64,000 nucleotides of DNA. Origin: Peribacillus huizhouensis (GTDB taxonomy: Bacteria > Bacillota > Bacilli > Bacillales > DSM-1321). Under the pieces are notes generated by a model. It was not told the DNA's origin. It made no database searches and saw nothing but the letters and a program-made list of their open reading frames with translations. A program made the position numbers and the translations under genes. This document shows, in pieces, positions 25,465-35,813 of this stretch; positions within the stretch are counted from its first letter, which is position 1, and each line of letters begins with the position of its first letter. The stretch is taken from NCBI RefSeq assembly GCF_014138605.1, contig NZ_JACJHX010000002.1, positions 287,899-351,898 of the forward strand, written 5' to 3'.

Positions 25465-25993
25465 GTTGACCGCCTCTTTTCTCGTTTAACAGCTTTCTTA
25501 ATTTTTCTCTTCCTTTTAATAACCGGGTTTTTATTGTGTTCACATTGATTTCTAGACAGGTGGCAATATCGCGTTCAGTAAACCCTTTAAGATATTTTAA
25601 AATTAACGGATGGCGGTACATATCTTTTAACGATTGAATCGCCTCATATAAATCATCATATTCCTCTTTTGGACTATTGCTGGAATTCACTTCTGTCTTT
25701 TGTGCTTGCACCAACTGTTTGATTTTTGCCTCCTTTTTTAATAATCGGTTGCATTCATTGATTAATATTCGATAAAACCAAGGTTCAAACGGTTGACTCT
25801 CATCATAGGAAGATAGATTGCGATACACTCGGATGAAAGTTTCTTGCAAGGCATCTTTCGCTACTTCGCGATCCCTCGTAATCGCAATCGCCGTACGCAT
25901 TCCTTGGTTGAAATGAATGTCATACAGCTTCTTGAAGGCAGCCTTGTCACCTCCTAATATATCTTGAATCAGCTTTTTTTCATTAAGTTCCAT
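25457..25993 (-). CDS. ECF-type RNA polymerase sigma factor
   Basis: 178 residues. Region 2: MRTAIAITRDREVAKDALQE followed by TFIRVYRNL, with the DALQETF core. Region 4: YLKGFTERDIATCLEINVNT followed by IKTRLLKGREKLRK, a clear helix-turn-helix. It would direct polymerase to a small stress regulon when released by the downstream membrane protein. AAGGGGAG lies upstream of the ATG. About 45 bp upstream, AAACTTTT and GGTATG at a 14-15 bp spacing could be an autoregulated ECF promoter, though the match is weak. Confidence 0.92.
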   Translation of the reverse strand: MELNEKKLIQDILGGDKAAFKKLYDIHFNQGMRTAIAITRDREVAKDALQETFIRVYRNLSSYDESQPFEPWFYRILINECNRLLKKEAKIKQLVQAQKTEVNSSNSPKEEYDDLYEAIQSLKDMYRHPLILKYLKGFTERDIATCLEINVNTIKTRLLKGREKLRKLLNEKRGGQHV

Positions 25994-26157
25994 AGCTTGG
26001 ATTGCTCCCCTTCTTTTAATTCCTTTACACTACATACCTTAGTTAGCCATGAAAAGTTTGCTTTTTTGAAAAAAAATTAAATCTTTTGTTGGTTACCCTA
26101 GATAAATCTCAACTCTTTCCTATAAACCTACCCATGATGACTTATTTTATATAAGCC

Positions 26158-26740
26158 CGATGCTGAATGATTCGGCACCTGCCAAGATAGAAGCCGTACA
26201 TACGGCCTTTTCGCTGTTCAAATCGTCTTTGCGAGCCGGATTTCAAATTTACGTGCCGGTTTGGCTTCTTTTCGGTCCGGAACGGAGCTCTTTCGTGCCG
26301 AAATCATCACTTTTCGAGCGAGATTGGCGATTTTCGCGCCGAAGCTTAAATCTCTACGGTTCAACCACTTAATTACGCTTTTTTTATGAACCCCGTTGCT
26401 GTCCCAGTTATGTTAGCTACGGCACATCAGCTAATGCACATGCACAAACCATCATTACGGGCCGGATTTCAAATTTACGTGCCGGTTTGGCTTCTTTTCG
26501 GTCCGGAACGGAGCTCTTTCGTGCCGAAATCATCACTTTTCGAGCGAGATTGGCGATTTTCGCGCCGGAGCTTAAATCTCTACGGTTCAACCACTTAATT
26601 ACGCTTTTTTTATGAACCCCGATGCTGAATATTTCGGTACTAGCTATGTTAGCTACGTCATATCGGCCAGAGCCATGCATAAACCATCATTACGGGCCGG
26701 ATTTTAATTTGCGCGCCAAAGCTAATTTCTTTACGACAAT
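26158..26740. repeat. Three tandem 226-235 bp units carrying 21 bp-phased GTGCC arrays
   Basis: GCCGGA marks at 26235, 26461 and 26696 show three tandem copies; copies 1 and 2 are nearly identical over about 165 bp, the third is truncated. Inside each, GTGCC-type units start every 20 or 21 bp (26233-26357, 26459-26583, 26694-26722), in the order 20-21-21-21-20. Between arrays lies a GGTTCA...TGAACC hairpin. Short open frames in both long copies encode the same protein tail only because of the duplication and are not convincing genes. The 26041-26157 stretch shows nothing else. Confidence 0.85.
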
Positions 26741-26754
26741 TAAAAATCCATACA

Positions 26755-26787
26755 AAAAACCCCACTCTAAAGAGCAGGGTTAATCAT
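26755..26787 (-). terminator. Terminator of 6S RNA
   Basis: AACCCTGCTCTTTAGAGTGGGGTT then TTTTTT on the minus strand, about 10 bp after the closing helix of the 6S RNA. It may also end read-through from aspS. Confidence 0.85.
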
Positions 26788-26797
26788 CTAATATTAT

Positions 26798-26995
26798 GAA
26801 GTAAGAGGCCCGATTGTGCCGTTTACGCCTTTGTTTTGAACCCGCTCTTCGCAGGTGGGTGCGCTGTTCTGATCGTTGGCAAGTCCTCTTTCATGGAGGC
26901 ATTTGCGTAGGGCAGAAACCTGGGCTCCCAAAACAATAAGTGTTCGGTCAAAACTTATCGGTTAAAGAACGAACACATCAGGACTCTTACTTGTT
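26798..26995 (-). ncRNA. ssrS: 6S RNA (bsrA type)
   Basis: On the minus strand the terminal helix GTAAGAG...CTCTTAC closes a roughly 190 nt RNA. Features shared with B. subtilis 6S-1 are the 5' segment GTCCTGATGTGTT, TTTTGACCGAACAC, TTTTGGGAGCCCAGGTTTC, CAAATGCCTCCATGAAAGAG and GCGCACCCACCT. The RNA mimics an open promoter and binds sigma-A RNA polymerase. Its place directly after aspS is the B. subtilis position of bsrA. The 5' end is placed 7 bp after the -10 box and could be off by a few bases. Confidence 0.93.
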
Positions 26996-27001
26996 GGAAT
27001 C

Positions 27002-27030
27002 ATCATAACATACTGAATATTCACTTACAA
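27002..27030 (-). promoter_or_regulatory. Sigma-A promoter of 6S RNA
   Basis: TTGTAA (27030-27025), exactly 17 bp, TATGAT (27007-27002), followed by the 6S start about seven bases on. It overlaps the 3' end region just after aspS. Confidence 0.82.
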
Positions 27031-27048
27031 GATTATTTATCTAGGAAT

Positions 27049-28824
27049 TTATTCTTGTTTTTCCCCAACAATTGACAAATGTAATTCATCAAGTTGCGCC
27101 TTGCTTACGGCACCTGGAGCTTGTGTAAGCATGTCTGATGCACTTGCTGTTTTCGGGAAGGCAATAGTGTCACGTAAGTTTGTACGGCCTGCCAATAGCA
27201 TCACAAGACGGTCTAGTCCTAATGCGATTCCGCCATGTGGAGGTGTACCGTATTCGAATGCATCTAATAAGAAGCCGAATTGTTCTTTTGCTTCCTCTTC
27301 ACTAAAGCCGAGCGCTTTGAACATTTTTTCTTGGATATTGCGTTCGAAAATACGTAATGAACCGCCACCTAATTCGTAACCATTTAAAACTAGGTCATAC
27401 GCTTGGGCACGTACACTTGCTGGGTCTGTTTCAAGCATTTCTAGGTCTTCACGGAATGGCATTGTGAATGGATGGTGAGCAGCGAAATAGCGTCCCGCTT
27501 CTTCATCATACTCAAGCAATGGCCAGTCGGTAACCCAAAGGAAATTGAATTGGCTATTGTCGATTAAGCCTCTGTCTTTTCCAAGCTTGATTCGTAGTGA
27601 ACCAAGTGCATCCGCTACAACACTTTTCTTATCAGCAACGAAAAGAAGAAGATCGCCTGTTTCTGCTTCAACAATTGAACTTAATTGTGCTTGGTCTTCT
27701 TCTGTGAAGAATTTTGCGATTGGTCCTTTTAAGCCATCTTCTTCGACTTTCAGCCAAGCAAGTCCTTTTGCTCCGTATACAGCAGCAAATTCGCCTAGTG
27801 CATCAATGTCTTTACGTGAATAATCAGCCGCACCAGCTTTTACATTTAAAGCTTTTACTTGTCCACCATTTGCAATAGCACCAGAGAATACTTTAAATCC
27901 ACTATCTTTCACAAGTTCAGATACATCAATTAATTCCATAGCAAAACGAGTATCTGGTTTGTCTGATCCATAACGGCTCATCGCTTCTTCATATTTCATG
28001 CGTGGCAGTGGTAAGGTGATGTCGATTCCTTTTACATCTTTCATGACTTTTGACATCATAGCTTCTGCCATATTCATAATGTCTTCTTGGCTCATAAAGC
28101 TTGTTTCAATATCGATTTGTGTAAATTCAGGCTGTCTGTCGGCACGAAGGTCTTCATCACGGAAACAGCGAGCGATTTGATAATAACGTTCAACGCCAGA
28201 TACCATCAGCATTTGTTTGAAAAGCTGAGGAGATTGTGGCAATGCATAGAATTCTCCGTCATGAACACGGCTAGGAACTAAATAGTCACGTGCCCCTTCT
28301 GGTGTGCTTTTTGTTAAAATCGGTGTTTCAATATCAAGAAAACCTTCACCATCTAAGTATTCACGAACGGCTTTCGTCGTTTGGTGACGCATTTTCAATG
28401 TTTCAAACATAACCGGACGACGGAGATCCAAGTAACGATATTTCAAACGAAGGTCTTCTGACACTTCTGTTTTATCAGCAATTGCAAACGGTGTTGTTTT
28501 TGCTTCATTAATAATCGTGATAGCTTCTGCCAAAACTTCAATCTTACCTGTTGCAATATTATTGTTGACGTTGCTTTCGTCACGAGTCACAACTTTCCCT
28601 TGAATATCGACAACATATTCGGTACGAATTTTATCCGCAACCGCTAATGCATCTTTTGATATGTCAGGATTAAAGACAACTTGGACAACCCCAGATCGAT
28701 CTCTAAGATCAATAAATATCAAACCGCCTAGGTCGCGTCGTTTTTGGACCCAACCTTTTAATGTAACTTGTTCGCCAACTGCTGTTTCAGTTACTTCACC
28801 ACAAAAATAACTTCTCCCAAACAT
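27049..28824 (-). CDS. aspS: Aspartyl-tRNA synthetase
   Basis: 591-residue class II synthetase that charges tRNA-Asp. OB-fold anticodon domain at residues 1-110 ([20 protein letters not shown]), motif 1 near 150-170, motif 2 [20 protein letters not shown] near 216, a bacterial GAD insertion (about 290-420) and motif 3 [20 protein letters not shown] near the C terminus. The start has AAGGAGG-type purines upstream. It lies 12 bp after hisS and is co-transcribed with it behind the T-box leader. Whether it is the discriminating or the tRNA-Asn-charging type is not certain. Confidence 0.97.
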   Translation of the reverse strand: MFGRSYFCGEVTETAVGEQVTLKGWVQKRRDLGGLIFIDLRDRSGVVQVVFNPDISKDALAVADKIRTEYVVDIQGKVVTRDESNVNNNIATGKIEVLAEAITIINEAKTTPFAIADKTEVSEDLRLKYRYLDLRRPVMFETLKMRHQTTKAVREYLDGEGFLDIETPILTKSTPEGARDYLVPSRVHDGEFYALPQSPQLFKQMLMVSGVERYYQIARCFRDEDLRADRQPEFTQIDIETSFMSQEDIMNMAEAMMSKVMKDVKGIDITLPLPRMKYEEAMSRYGSDKPDTRFAMELIDVSELVKDSGFKVFSGAIANGGQVKALNVKAGAADYSRKDIDALGEFAAVYGAKGLAWLKVEEDGLKGPIAKFFTEEDQAQLSSIVEAETGDLLLFVADKKSVVADALGSLRIKLGKDRGLIDNSQFNFLWVTDWPLLEYDEEAGRYFAAHHPFTMPFREDLEMLETDPASVRAQAYDLVLNGYELGGGSLRIFERNIQEKMFKALGFSEEEAKEQFGFLLDAFEYGTPPHGGIALGLDRLVMLLAGRTNLRDTIAFPKTASASDMLTQAPGAVSKAQLDELHLSIVGEKQE

Positions 28825-28836
28825 TCTATTTCCTCC

Positions 28837-30108
28837 TTAAGCGTAAAGCTTCTTAAATTCAGCAACAAATGAAGCTAGTTCATATTCAACCTGTTCACCG
28901 GTCGCCATATTTTTTACATTAATTTTTCCTTTTTCAAGCTCATCGTCACCAAGTACAGCCACGAATTTCGCTTCTAGTCGATCGGCTGATTTAAATTGCG
29001 CCTTCACTTTCCGATCGCTATAATCTTTTTCCACTGTAAAACCTGCTTCGCGTAATTGATACGCTAGTTTTACCGTATAATCTTTCGCTGCATCGCCCAT
29101 GGAAACGAGGTAGCAGTCGATGCCTTGCTCAATCGGCAGTTCAACGTTTTCCGCTTGAAGTGCCGCAATTAGTCGCTCAATGCTTAGGGCAAAGCCGATT
29201 CCAGGCGTTTCAGGACCGCCGATTTCTTCAGCTAAGCCATTGTAACGGCCACCGCCGCAAAGCGTTGTAATCGCACCGAATCCTTCCGCTTCACTCATAA
29301 TTTCAAATGCCGTATGATTGTAATAATCTAAACCACGTACAAGGGTCGGATCAACGACAAATTCAATGCCAAGGTCTGTCAAATGCTTTTGAACTTTTTC
29401 AAAATACACACGTGATTCTTCATTTAAATATTCAAGAATCGACGGTGCTGTTTTCATCAATTCATGATCACGGTCTTTTTTACAATCCAAAATACGCAAT
29501 GGATTTTTCTCCAAACGACTTTGGCAATCACTACAAAACTCGCCAATCCGCGGTTTAAAGTGGTCGACCAAAGCATTACGGTGAGCTGTTCGACTTTCTT
29601 TGTCGCCAAGACTGTTAATCACAAGCTTTAACTTTTTCAAACCAAGCTCTTTATACAGTCCCATGGAAAGAGCCAATACTTCAGCATCAATCGCCGGATC
29701 CTTACTTCCTAACGCTTCAATTCCGAACTGCACGAATTGACGGAAACGACCTGCCTGCGGACGCTCATAACGGAACATCGGCCCGATATAATATAATTTT
29801 ACCGGCTGATTCGGAAGACCGAACATTTTATTCTCAATATACGAACGAACAACAGCAGCCGTTCCCTCCGGACGTAACGTCAAGTCCCGATCGCCACGGT
29901 CTTTGAATGTATACATTTCCTTTTGAACGATATCTGTCGTATCACCGACACCACGTAAAAACAATTCTGTGTGCTCAAAAATCGGTGTTCTGATTTCTTT
30001 ATATTGATAGCGACGACATAAATCACGCGCCGTTTTCTCGATATATTGCCAAATCTCCGTTGTACCCGGAAGCAAATCTTGCGTACCTCTTGGAATTTGA
30101 ATGCTCAT
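28837..30108 (-). CDS. hisS: Histidyl-tRNA synthetase
   Basis: 423 residues. Class II motif 2 [20 protein letters not shown], the histidine-binding signatures [15 protein letters not shown] and [16 protein letters not shown], and a C-terminal anticodon-binding domain (about 330-423). AGGAAGC precedes the ATG. First gene of the hisS-aspS operon. Expression should respond to uncharged tRNA-His through the T-box about 300 bp upstream. Confidence 0.97.
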   Translation of the reverse strand: MSIQIPRGTQDLLPGTTEIWQYIEKTARDLCRRYQYKEIRTPIFEHTELFLRGVGDTTDIVQKEMYTFKDRGDRDLTLRPEGTAAVVRSYIENKMFGLPNQPVKLYYIGPMFRYERPQAGRFRQFVQFGIEALGSKDPAIDAEVLALSMGLYKELGLKKLKLVINSLGDKESRTAHRNALVDHFKPRIGEFCSDCQSRLEKNPLRILDCKKDRDHELMKTAPSILEYLNEESRVYFEKVQKHLTDLGIEFVVDPTLVRGLDYYNHTAFEIMSEAEGFGAITTLCGGGRYNGLAEEIGGPETPGIGFALSIERLIAALQAENVELPIEQGIDCYLVSMGDAAKDYTVKLAYQLREAGFTVEKDYSDRKVKAQFKSADRLEAKFVAVLGDDELEKGKINVKNMATGEQVEYELASFVAEFKKLYA

Positions 30109-30409
30109 GAAGCTTCCTCCTTAATTGAATAAACAGATATTTTATTGTAAAACTCTGTTGTTTATATTTAATAATTTTACTCGTCTAAACACTACTGGAA
30201 TGATCAACATAACAATTGTTTTCAGCCATTAAACATTTTCGTATATATTTAGACCTTAACACCGGGTATTTCTGACAGACAAAGATACTTTGCATGCAAT
30301 CCAATTAAATAGTGGAATCATTTAAAGTACTACACTAAGTCTTGTCGTATCCAAGTTTAAGTCCATTCAATAATTTTACTCGTCCAACCATTACTGAAAT
30401 GATTAATAC
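30109..30409. other. Leader gap with repeats of the T-box promoter region
   Basis: This 300 bp stretch between the T-box terminator and hisS holds no gene. GAGTAAAATTATT (minus strand) occurs here twice, near 30183 and 30381, and a third time near 30711 in the 5' part of the T-box transcript. ACAAGACTTAGTGTAGTAC near 30346 resembles the promoter DNA ACAAGACTAGGTATAGTCC at 30750. It reads as decayed duplicates of the 5' leader. Confidence 0.55.
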
Positions 30410-30700
30410 AACAAAAAACTCCCATCCCTTGTAACATTGCTGCTACAAGGGACGAGAGTTGAAATTCCCGTGGTGCCACCCTTATTGAAACATATCATTA
30501 TGCTTCCACTTAAAAAACAGTTAACGCCTGTCCTACGTTCATCTCTTACTAAAAAAATTTTTTCAGAGTGAAACCTCAGAAGTGTTCTTCATTAAGGCAT
30601 CATGTAGAAATGCTTTCAGCCTAAGGCATTTCTTCTCTTTTCATGTGGTTCTTAATTACTTTTCTTCATCATTGGTTGTTTGTATGTATCAAAAATATAA
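30410..30700 (-). promoter_or_regulatory. T-box riboswitch for hisS-aspS
   Basis: The minus strand contains the T-box sequence AAGGGTGGCACCACGGGAAT (30482-30463), which pairs with the acceptor end of uncharged tRNA. It is followed by a terminator: AACTCTCGTCCCTTGTA...TACAAGGGATGGGAGTT then TTTTTTG (about 30462-30412). Upstream stem I holds GAACACTTC, with CAC at 30584-30582 as the likely histidine specifier codon, in line with hisS downstream. Uncharged tRNA-His should favour the antiterminator and allow hisS-aspS transcription. Confidence 0.92.
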
Positions 30701-30724
30701 TAATTTTACTCATATACTTCATTA

Positions 30725-30753
30725 ATAATAAGGACTATACCTAGTCTTGTCAA
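30725..30753 (-). promoter_or_regulatory. Promoter of the hisS-aspS T-box transcript
   Basis: TTGACA (30753-30748), 17 bp, TATTAT (30730-30725): a near-consensus sigma-A promoter just upstream of stem I. It lies 31 bp downstream of the yrzK-like stop. Confidence 0.87.
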
Positions 30754-30784
30754 TACCGCCATATTATTTCCCAATAGAAAGAGA

Positions 30785-30961
30785 CTAACGGCCACCGAGC
30801 TTTTTTTTCAATTTTTGTACCTCTCGCTGATTTAAGCCATATTCTGATGCAAGTTCAAACATTGTTGAATCTTGTTCTTTTTGTAAATGATCTCGGAAAT
30901 CGACACCGGAAAGTTGATTGGCTGGGTCTAGGCTTAATTGCCCTTTTTCACTAAATTTCAT
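30785..30961 (-). CDS. YrzK-like small protein
   Basis: 58 residues from the ATG at 30961 (AGGAGGG seven bases upstream; an ATG at 30964 is too close to that site). Begins MKFSEKGQLSLDPANQLSGV and ends in a basic helix with the look of a short helix-turn-helix (FELASEYGLNQREVQKLKKK). B. subtilis has a small gene, yrzK, in this same place between hisS and the yrvJ amidase. Function unknown; possibly nucleic-acid binding. It is too short for many gene finders, but its ribosome site is strong. Confidence 0.75.
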   Translation of the reverse strand: MKFSEKGQLSLDPANQLSGVDFRDHLQKEQDSTMFELASEYGLNQREVQKLKKKLGGR

Positions 30962-31088
30962 CATTCATCCCTCCTGCTTTTTTCTTAGTTTTACCCAAAC
31001 CTCCAAGTTTTCTTCCTAAATAAACAGGAAATTTTATTACAAAGTAGAATTACTTATTGCTAGACGATTTTTCAACGAGGAGGAAGAC

Positions 31089-32792
31089 ATGAAAACTAAA
31101 ACATATATCGCCGGGATTCTAACAGCAGCTCTTCTTACATCAAGTGGATTTTCGATCCAACCTGTATATGGTCAAAGTAACTCAGACATCACTGTCAATA
31201 CAGAAGTGATCAATGTACGGGAAGGTCCGGCTTTAAGTTTCCCGGTTGTAGAAGAAGTTTACCGAGGAAGTACGTATCAGGTCGTTTCTGAGGAGAATGA
31301 TTGGCTGGAAATTAAACTTGGTGAAAACAAATCGGGCTGGATTGCAGGCTATCTTGTTGCCGATCATGCGGAACGTGCAAAGCGTCTTGAAAAAGCAACG
31401 GTAACGTCTGATCATGTACGGATCCGCAAAGGCCCTGGCACGACTTTTGAAGAAACAGGTTATATAAATAGTGGCACTGAAATTAGCATCCTAGATCGAG
31501 ATAATAATTGGATCCATTTTAAAAACGAGACGATTTCTGGATGGATATCTGCCGATTTTATCCAAGCGGGTAGAACTGAAAATAAAGTTACCAACGTACA
31601 ACCTGTTAAAGCGACAGGAATTGCCTTAACGAACAATCTCAATGTCCGTGCATCTGCTTCTAAGGACGGGAGAGTAATTGGCAAACTAAAAAAAGATGCG
31701 ACTATTTCATTCGAAGACATTCAAGGTGAGTGGGGGAAAATTACCTTGAATGGCGAAAGTGGTTGGGTAAATACATCATTCATTGCAATCGACGGTGAAG
31801 AAAAAGCCACTGTAACCGCGTCTGAACTAGTTGTTCGGAAATTTGCTACGACCGATGGAGAAATCATTGCGACTGTTCATCAAGGGGATTCCTTCACTAT
31901 TTTGCAAGAGCGAAACGACATGGCAAAAATCCAATATGAATCTGGAAAAACCGGTTGGGTTGCGACTCGGTATTTGCAACAGCCAGGAAAATCGGTTCAA
32001 ACCGTACCTATAAAGGAAGAAAAACCTACTAGTTCCACGATCGTCATCCTTCGTGATGGTACTAGTTTGCGAAGTGGTCCAGATACAAATACTACCTTAC
32101 TCGCTCGTGCAAATAAGGGCGAAACGTTTTCCGTCCTCGGCGTGGAAAATGACTGGTACAAAATCCAGCTCGCAGAACAGACGGCTTATGTGGCAGGCTG
32201 GCTCGTTTCAACGGATGGACAAGCCCAACAAAGTAAACAATCCGGTATAGAAAAAAATCTCGCCGGTAAAGTGATTGTCCTTGACCCAGGCCATGGCGGA
32301 AGCGATCCAGGTACGATTGGCGTAGGCGGTACAATGGAAAAAGATTTAACGTTACGAACAGCTCGGATGCTTCAGGCAAAGCTAGAACAAGCAGGAGCAA
32401 ACGTTATATTAACGCGCAGCCTTGATGCGTACATCACACTTCCAGCTCGGGTGGGAATTTCACAACTAAACGCGGCAGATGCCTATATTAGCATCCATTA
32501 CGATGCGACTGAAGATACGAGAATTAACGGCTTTACTACATATTACTATCATTCCTATCAAATGCCGCTTGCCAAAGTTCTTGACGATGCCCTAAGCTCA
32601 AGCTTGAAAATTAATAATCGCGGATATCGTTTTGGTGACTATCATGTTTTACGAGAAAATGACCAAAACGCAGTCCTACTCGAACTCGGCTATTTAAGCA
32701 ATCCAATTGAGGAAGTTAAAATCACCTCAGGTTCATATCAAGAAAAGGTAACTACTGCTATTCATAATGGATTAATGACGTTTTTTAAATAA
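31089..32792 (+). CDS. N-acetylmuramoyl-L-alanine amidase with five SH3b domains (YrvJ-like)
   Basis: 567-residue secreted cell-wall hydrolase. A signal peptide (residues 1-28, ending near VYG) is followed by five bacterial SH3 repeats (starting near 34, 101, 177, 238 and 313), each with the NVR/VIRxGP start and GWI/GWV end. A C-terminal Amidase_3 domain follows: IVLDPGHGGSDPGTIG with the zinc His, KDLTLRTA with Glu, SIHYDA with the second His, and the catalytic Glu in LLELGYLSNP. It cleaves the amide between MurNAc and the stem peptide. AGGAGG precedes the ATG. Own transcription unit, divergent from the yrzK-like gene. Confidence 0.94.
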   Translation: MKTKTYIAGILTAALLTSSGFSIQPVYGQSNSDITVNTEVINVREGPALSFPVVEEVYRGSTYQVVSEENDWLEIKLGENKSGWIAGYLVADHAERAKRLEKATVTSDHVRIRKGPGTTFEETGYINSGTEISILDRDNNWIHFKNETISGWISADFIQAGRTENKVTNVQPVKATGIALTNNLNVRASASKDGRVIGKLKKDATISFEDIQGEWGKITLNGESGWVNTSFIAIDGEEKATVTASELVVRKFATTDGEIIATVHQGDSFTILQERNDMAKIQYESGKTGWVATRYLQQPGKSVQTVPIKEEKPTSSTIVILRDGTSLRSGPDTNTTLLARANKGETFSVLGVENDWYKIQLAEQTAYVAGWLVSTDGQAQQSKQSGIEKNLAGKVIVLDPGHGGSDPGTIGVGGTMEKDLTLRTARMLQAKLEQAGANVILTRSLDAYITLPARVGISQLNAADAYISIHYDATEDTRINGFTTYYYHSYQMPLAKVLDDALSSSLKINNRGYRFGDYHVLRENDQNAVLLELGYLSNPIEEVKITSGSYQEKVTTAIHNGLMTFFK

Positions 32793-32803
32793 AATGAAGT
32801 TAG

Positions 32804-32832
32804 ACGTGCCTACTCCGGGCACGTTTTTTGGT
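32804..32832 (+). terminator. Terminator of the amidase gene
   Basis: ACGTGCC, six-base loop, GGGCACGT, followed by TTTTTT, 12 bp after the amidase stop. Confidence 0.85.
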
Positions 32833-32873
32833 TATGTTCAAAACTGTTCTTTCCTCTTCCTAAATGGGGTGCT

Positions 32874-32981
32874 GGCACGTAAATCTCGATTCGCGCTCGA
32901 TAAGTAGAGACTCCGGCGCGAAAAGATCCCATTCTCGCACGTAAAGAGACGAATCCGGCACGCAAATTTGATTTGCGGCAC
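32874..32981 (-). repeat. 21 bp-phased GTGCC array
   Basis: Read on the minus strand: units starting GTGCCGCAAAT, GTGCCGGATTC, GTGCGAGAATG, GCGCCGGAGTC, GAGCGCGAATC, GTGCC, with lengths 20-21-21-21-20. It begins about 40 bp past the amidase terminator and points back toward the amidase. A weaker GCGCTCCGG follows near 33016. Non-coding. Confidence 0.85.
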
Positions 32982-33164
32982 GTAACGGATAAAAAGGACG
33001 CATCTTTTTTCAGTTTGCGCTCCGGATCGTAATATGTAAATGAGCAACACCTAGAAGGAAGTTCTTCCCTATTTGGTAAGCGTCTATCAACTTGGAGGCT
33101 AAACTATGAAACATGACCGGAAAATGTCAAAAAAAAGAAAGCAAACCAGTTTTGGTCTACTTTC

Positions 33165-33605
33165 TTATTTACTCTCAACAATCAAGGTTACCGGGCCATC
33201 ATTGGTAAGCTCGACTTGCATATTAGCTCCGAATTGGCCTGTTTCAATGCGGATGTTTCGCTTACGAAATTCTTCGTTGAAAAGTTCGTAAATGGCGTTC
33301 GCTTCTTCTGGACGAGCGGCGTCCATGAAGTTCGGGCGGCGGCCTTTTTTGCAATCGCCGTATAAGGTGAATTGTGAAATAGAGAGGATTGAACCACCTA
33401 CGTCGAGTAGGGAATGATTCATTTTCTCGTTTTCATCTTCAAAAATACGGAGATTAGTAATTTTTTCAGCGAGGTATGCGGCGTCTTCCGCTGTGTCGCC
33501 ATGTGTAACACCGACCAGTAAAACAAGACCATGGTCGATGCTACCAATTGTTTCATGATTCACAAGTACTCTTGCTGCTTTAGAACGCTGTACAACAACA
33601 CGCAT
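33165..33605 (-). CDS. dtd: D-aminoacyl-tRNA deacylase
   Basis: 146 residues starting [16 protein letters not shown]. The two family signatures form the active site at the dimer interface: [10 protein letters not shown] (near 74) and [11 protein letters not shown] (near the C terminus). The enzyme removes D-amino acids, and glycine mischarged on tRNA-Ala, by RNA-based catalysis. It follows relA by 12 bp, as in B. subtilis (yrvI). The gene ends about 180 bp from the array repeat at 32874-32981. Confidence 0.96.
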   Translation of the reverse strand: MRVVVQRSKAARVLVNHETIGSIDHGLVLLVGVTHGDTAEDAAYLAEKITNLRIFEDENEKMNHSLLDVGGSILSISQFTLYGDCKKGRRPNFMDAARPEEANAIYELFNEEFRKRNIRIETGQFGANMQVELTNDGPVTLIVESK

Positions 33606-33617
33606 GGTGATAACTCC

Positions 33618-35813
33618 TTAGTTCATGATTCTTCTAACTGAATAAATATCGGAAATTTGCTTCACTCGTTCGACGACCTTCTGCAGATGACTAATATTTT
33701 GGATTGCAATGGACATATTGATCGTCGCTACTTTGTTGCGATCCGACTTACCAGATACAGCCGTGATGTCCGTTTTCGTTTCATAGACCGCTTGTAGCAC
33801 CTCGTTCAATAAACCGCGACGGTCAAAGCCGCTAATTTCAATATCTACATTGTATTCTTTGCGATCATTCAGATTTCCTTCCCACTCAACCGGGATGAGA
33901 CGGTTTTCTGCTTCGCTCGTGTTTAGATTGGTACAGTCTCTTCTATGAACAGAAACCCCACGGCCTTTCGTAATGAAGCCGACAATTTCGTCGCCTGGAA
34001 CTGGATTACAGCATTTTGATAAACGAATTAATAGATTATCAATGCCTGCTACGCGAACACCAGATTCCCGTTTTTTCGATTTATGAATCGTTTTAAGTTC
34101 AGAAACAGCTTCGGTAATCGTTGGCCCTTGTTCCATTTCTTTCTGTTTCCGCAATTTCTCGGTAAGCCTAGTGGTAATTTGTGCAGCCGTGATGCCGTTA
34201 TAGCCAACAGCCGCATACATGTCTTCTTCGTTAGAGAAATTAAATTTTTCAGCAACACGTTTGATGTTTTCTTGAGTTAAGATTTCTTTTAACTCAAAAT
34301 CCAAAGCTTTAATTTCCTTCTCGACCATTTCGCGGCCTTTTTCGATATTTTCTTCCCGACGTTGCTTTTTAAAAAATTGTCGAATTTTATTTTTTGCCTG
34401 TGAAGTTTGCGTAAGCTTCAACCAATCTGGACTTGGTCCATAGGAATGCTTAGACGTTAGAATTTCAATGATATCGCCTGTTTTCAGCTTGTTATCAAGC
34501 GGGACCATCTTGCCATTTACTTTAGCTCCTATCGTCTTATTGCCGATCTCTGAGTGAATGCGATAAGCAAAGTCAATCGGATTCGAACCAGATGGTAGCT
34601 CAATCACATCGCCTTTTGGGGTAAAAATAAACACCATATCTGAGAATAAATCAATCTTCAATGATTCGATAAATTCTTCAGCATTCGTCGCATCGTCCTG
34701 GAATTCAAGAATTTCACGGAAAAAGGTGAGTTTTTCTTCTAATGAAGATTGCTCATCAATTTCTTTGCCTTCTTTATACGCCCAGTGTGCAGCAATCCCG
34801 TATTCTGCAATTCGATGCATTTCGGAAGTACGAATTTGCACTTCCAGCGGATCGCCTTTTGGACCGATCACCGTCGTATGCAGCGATTGATACATATTTT
34901 GTTTCGGCATCGCGATATAATCTTTGAAGCGGCCTGGCATCGGTTTCCAGCATGTATGGATAATACCAAGCACGGCATAACAATCTTTAATGCTATTGAC
35001 GACAATCCGTACAGCAAGCAAATCATAGATTTCACTGAATTGCTTGTTTTGCATGGCCATCTTGCGGTAAATGCTGTATATATGTTTCGGTCGTCCAGAA
35101 ATATCCGCTTTGATTTTCACTTCATCTACTTCTTTGCGTACTTCCTGAATGACTTCATCTAAGTATTCTTCACGTTCGGCCCGCTTTTTCTTCATTAAAT
35201 TTACGATACGGTAATATTGCTGAGGATTCAAATATCGAAGCGCTGTATCCTCAAGCTCCCATTTTATCGTACTAATCCCAAGACGGTGAGCGAGCGGTGC
35301 AAATATTTCCAATGTTTCGTTGGAAATCCTCCGTTGCTTTTCATGTGGAAGATGCTTTAACGTTCTCATGTTATGAAGACGGTCAGCTAGTTTAATTAAG
35401 ATTACTCGAATATCTTGAGCCATGGCCACGAACATCTTCCTGTGATTCTCGGCCTGTTGCTCTTCTTGTGATTTATATTTAATTTTACCGAGCTTAGTTA
35501 CACCATCAACAAGCATCGCCACTTCTTCACCAAACTGCGTTTCGATATCTTTCAACGTCACTTCGGTATCCTCCACTACATCGTGCAAAAATCCACCTGC
35601 AATGGTCGAAGGATCCATCTCAAGTTCTGTTAAAATGCCTGCAACTTGAATGGGATGAATAATATACGGCTCGCCTGATTTACGAAACTGCTCTCTGTGA
35701 GCGTGCTCCGCAAATTTATAGGCACGATAAATAAAGTCTGTCTCATCCTGTTGAAGATAGTTACTTGCCCGTTCAACAACCTGTTCAGCTGTTAAAATTT
35801 GATCATTTGCCAT
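33618..35813 (-). CDS. relA: Bifunctional (p)ppGpp synthetase/hydrolase Rel
   Basis: 731 residues. Order of domains: HD hydrolase ([29 protein letters not shown] near 75), synthetase ([20 protein letters not shown] near 290), TGS (about 385-450), a zinc-finger region with [13 protein letters not shown] near 590, and a C-terminal ACT domain. Both catalytic centres look intact, so it should make and break the alarmone, as expected for the single Rel of Firmicutes. Upstream is a 400 bp gap with one short repeat. Transcribed with dtd and probably downstream of apt. Confidence 0.97.
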   Translation of the reverse strand: MANDQILTAEQVVERASNYLQQDETDFIYRAYKFAEHAHREQFRKSGEPYIIHPIQVAGILTELEMDPSTIAGGFLHDVVEDTEVTLKDIETQFGEEVAMLVDGVTKLGKIKYKSQEEQQAENHRKMFVAMAQDIRVILIKLADRLHNMRTLKHLPHEKQRRISNETLEIFAPLAHRLGISTIKWELEDTALRYLNPQQYYRIVNLMKKKRAEREEYLDEVIQEVRKEVDEVKIKADISGRPKHIYSIYRKMAMQNKQFSEIYDLLAVRIVVNSIKDCYAVLGIIHTCWKPMPGRFKDYIAMPKQNMYQSLHTTVIGPKGDPLEVQIRTSEMHRIAEYGIAAHWAYKEGKEIDEQSSLEEKLTFFREILEFQDDATNAEEFIESLKIDLFSDMVFIFTPKGDVIELPSGSNPIDFAYRIHSEIGNKTIGAKVNGKMVPLDNKLKTGDIIEILTSKHSYGPSPDWLKLTQTSQAKNKIRQFFKKQRREENIEKGREMVEKEIKALDFELKEILTQENIKRVAEKFNFSNEEDMYAAVGYNGITAAQITTRLTEKLRKQKEMEQGPTITEAVSELKTIHKSKKRESGVRVAGIDNLLIRLSKCCNPVPGDEIVGFITKGRGVSVHRRDCTNLNTSEAENRLIPVEWEGNLNDRKEYNVDIEISGFDRRGLLNEVLQAVYETKTDITAVSGKSDRNKVATINMSIAIQNISHLQKVVERVKQISDIYSVRRIMN

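Noticed and set aside
26233..26583. The regularly spaced repeats as a CRISPR array
   Set aside because: Units are contiguous, degenerate 20/21 bp with no identical repeat alternating with unique spacers, and no cas gene is present.
26160..26598. Two 70-residue plus-strand frames with identical 46-residue tails
   Set aside because: The identity comes from the tandem DNA duplication. The frames fall inside phased GTGCC arrays, have no ribosome site and do not recur in the other arrays.
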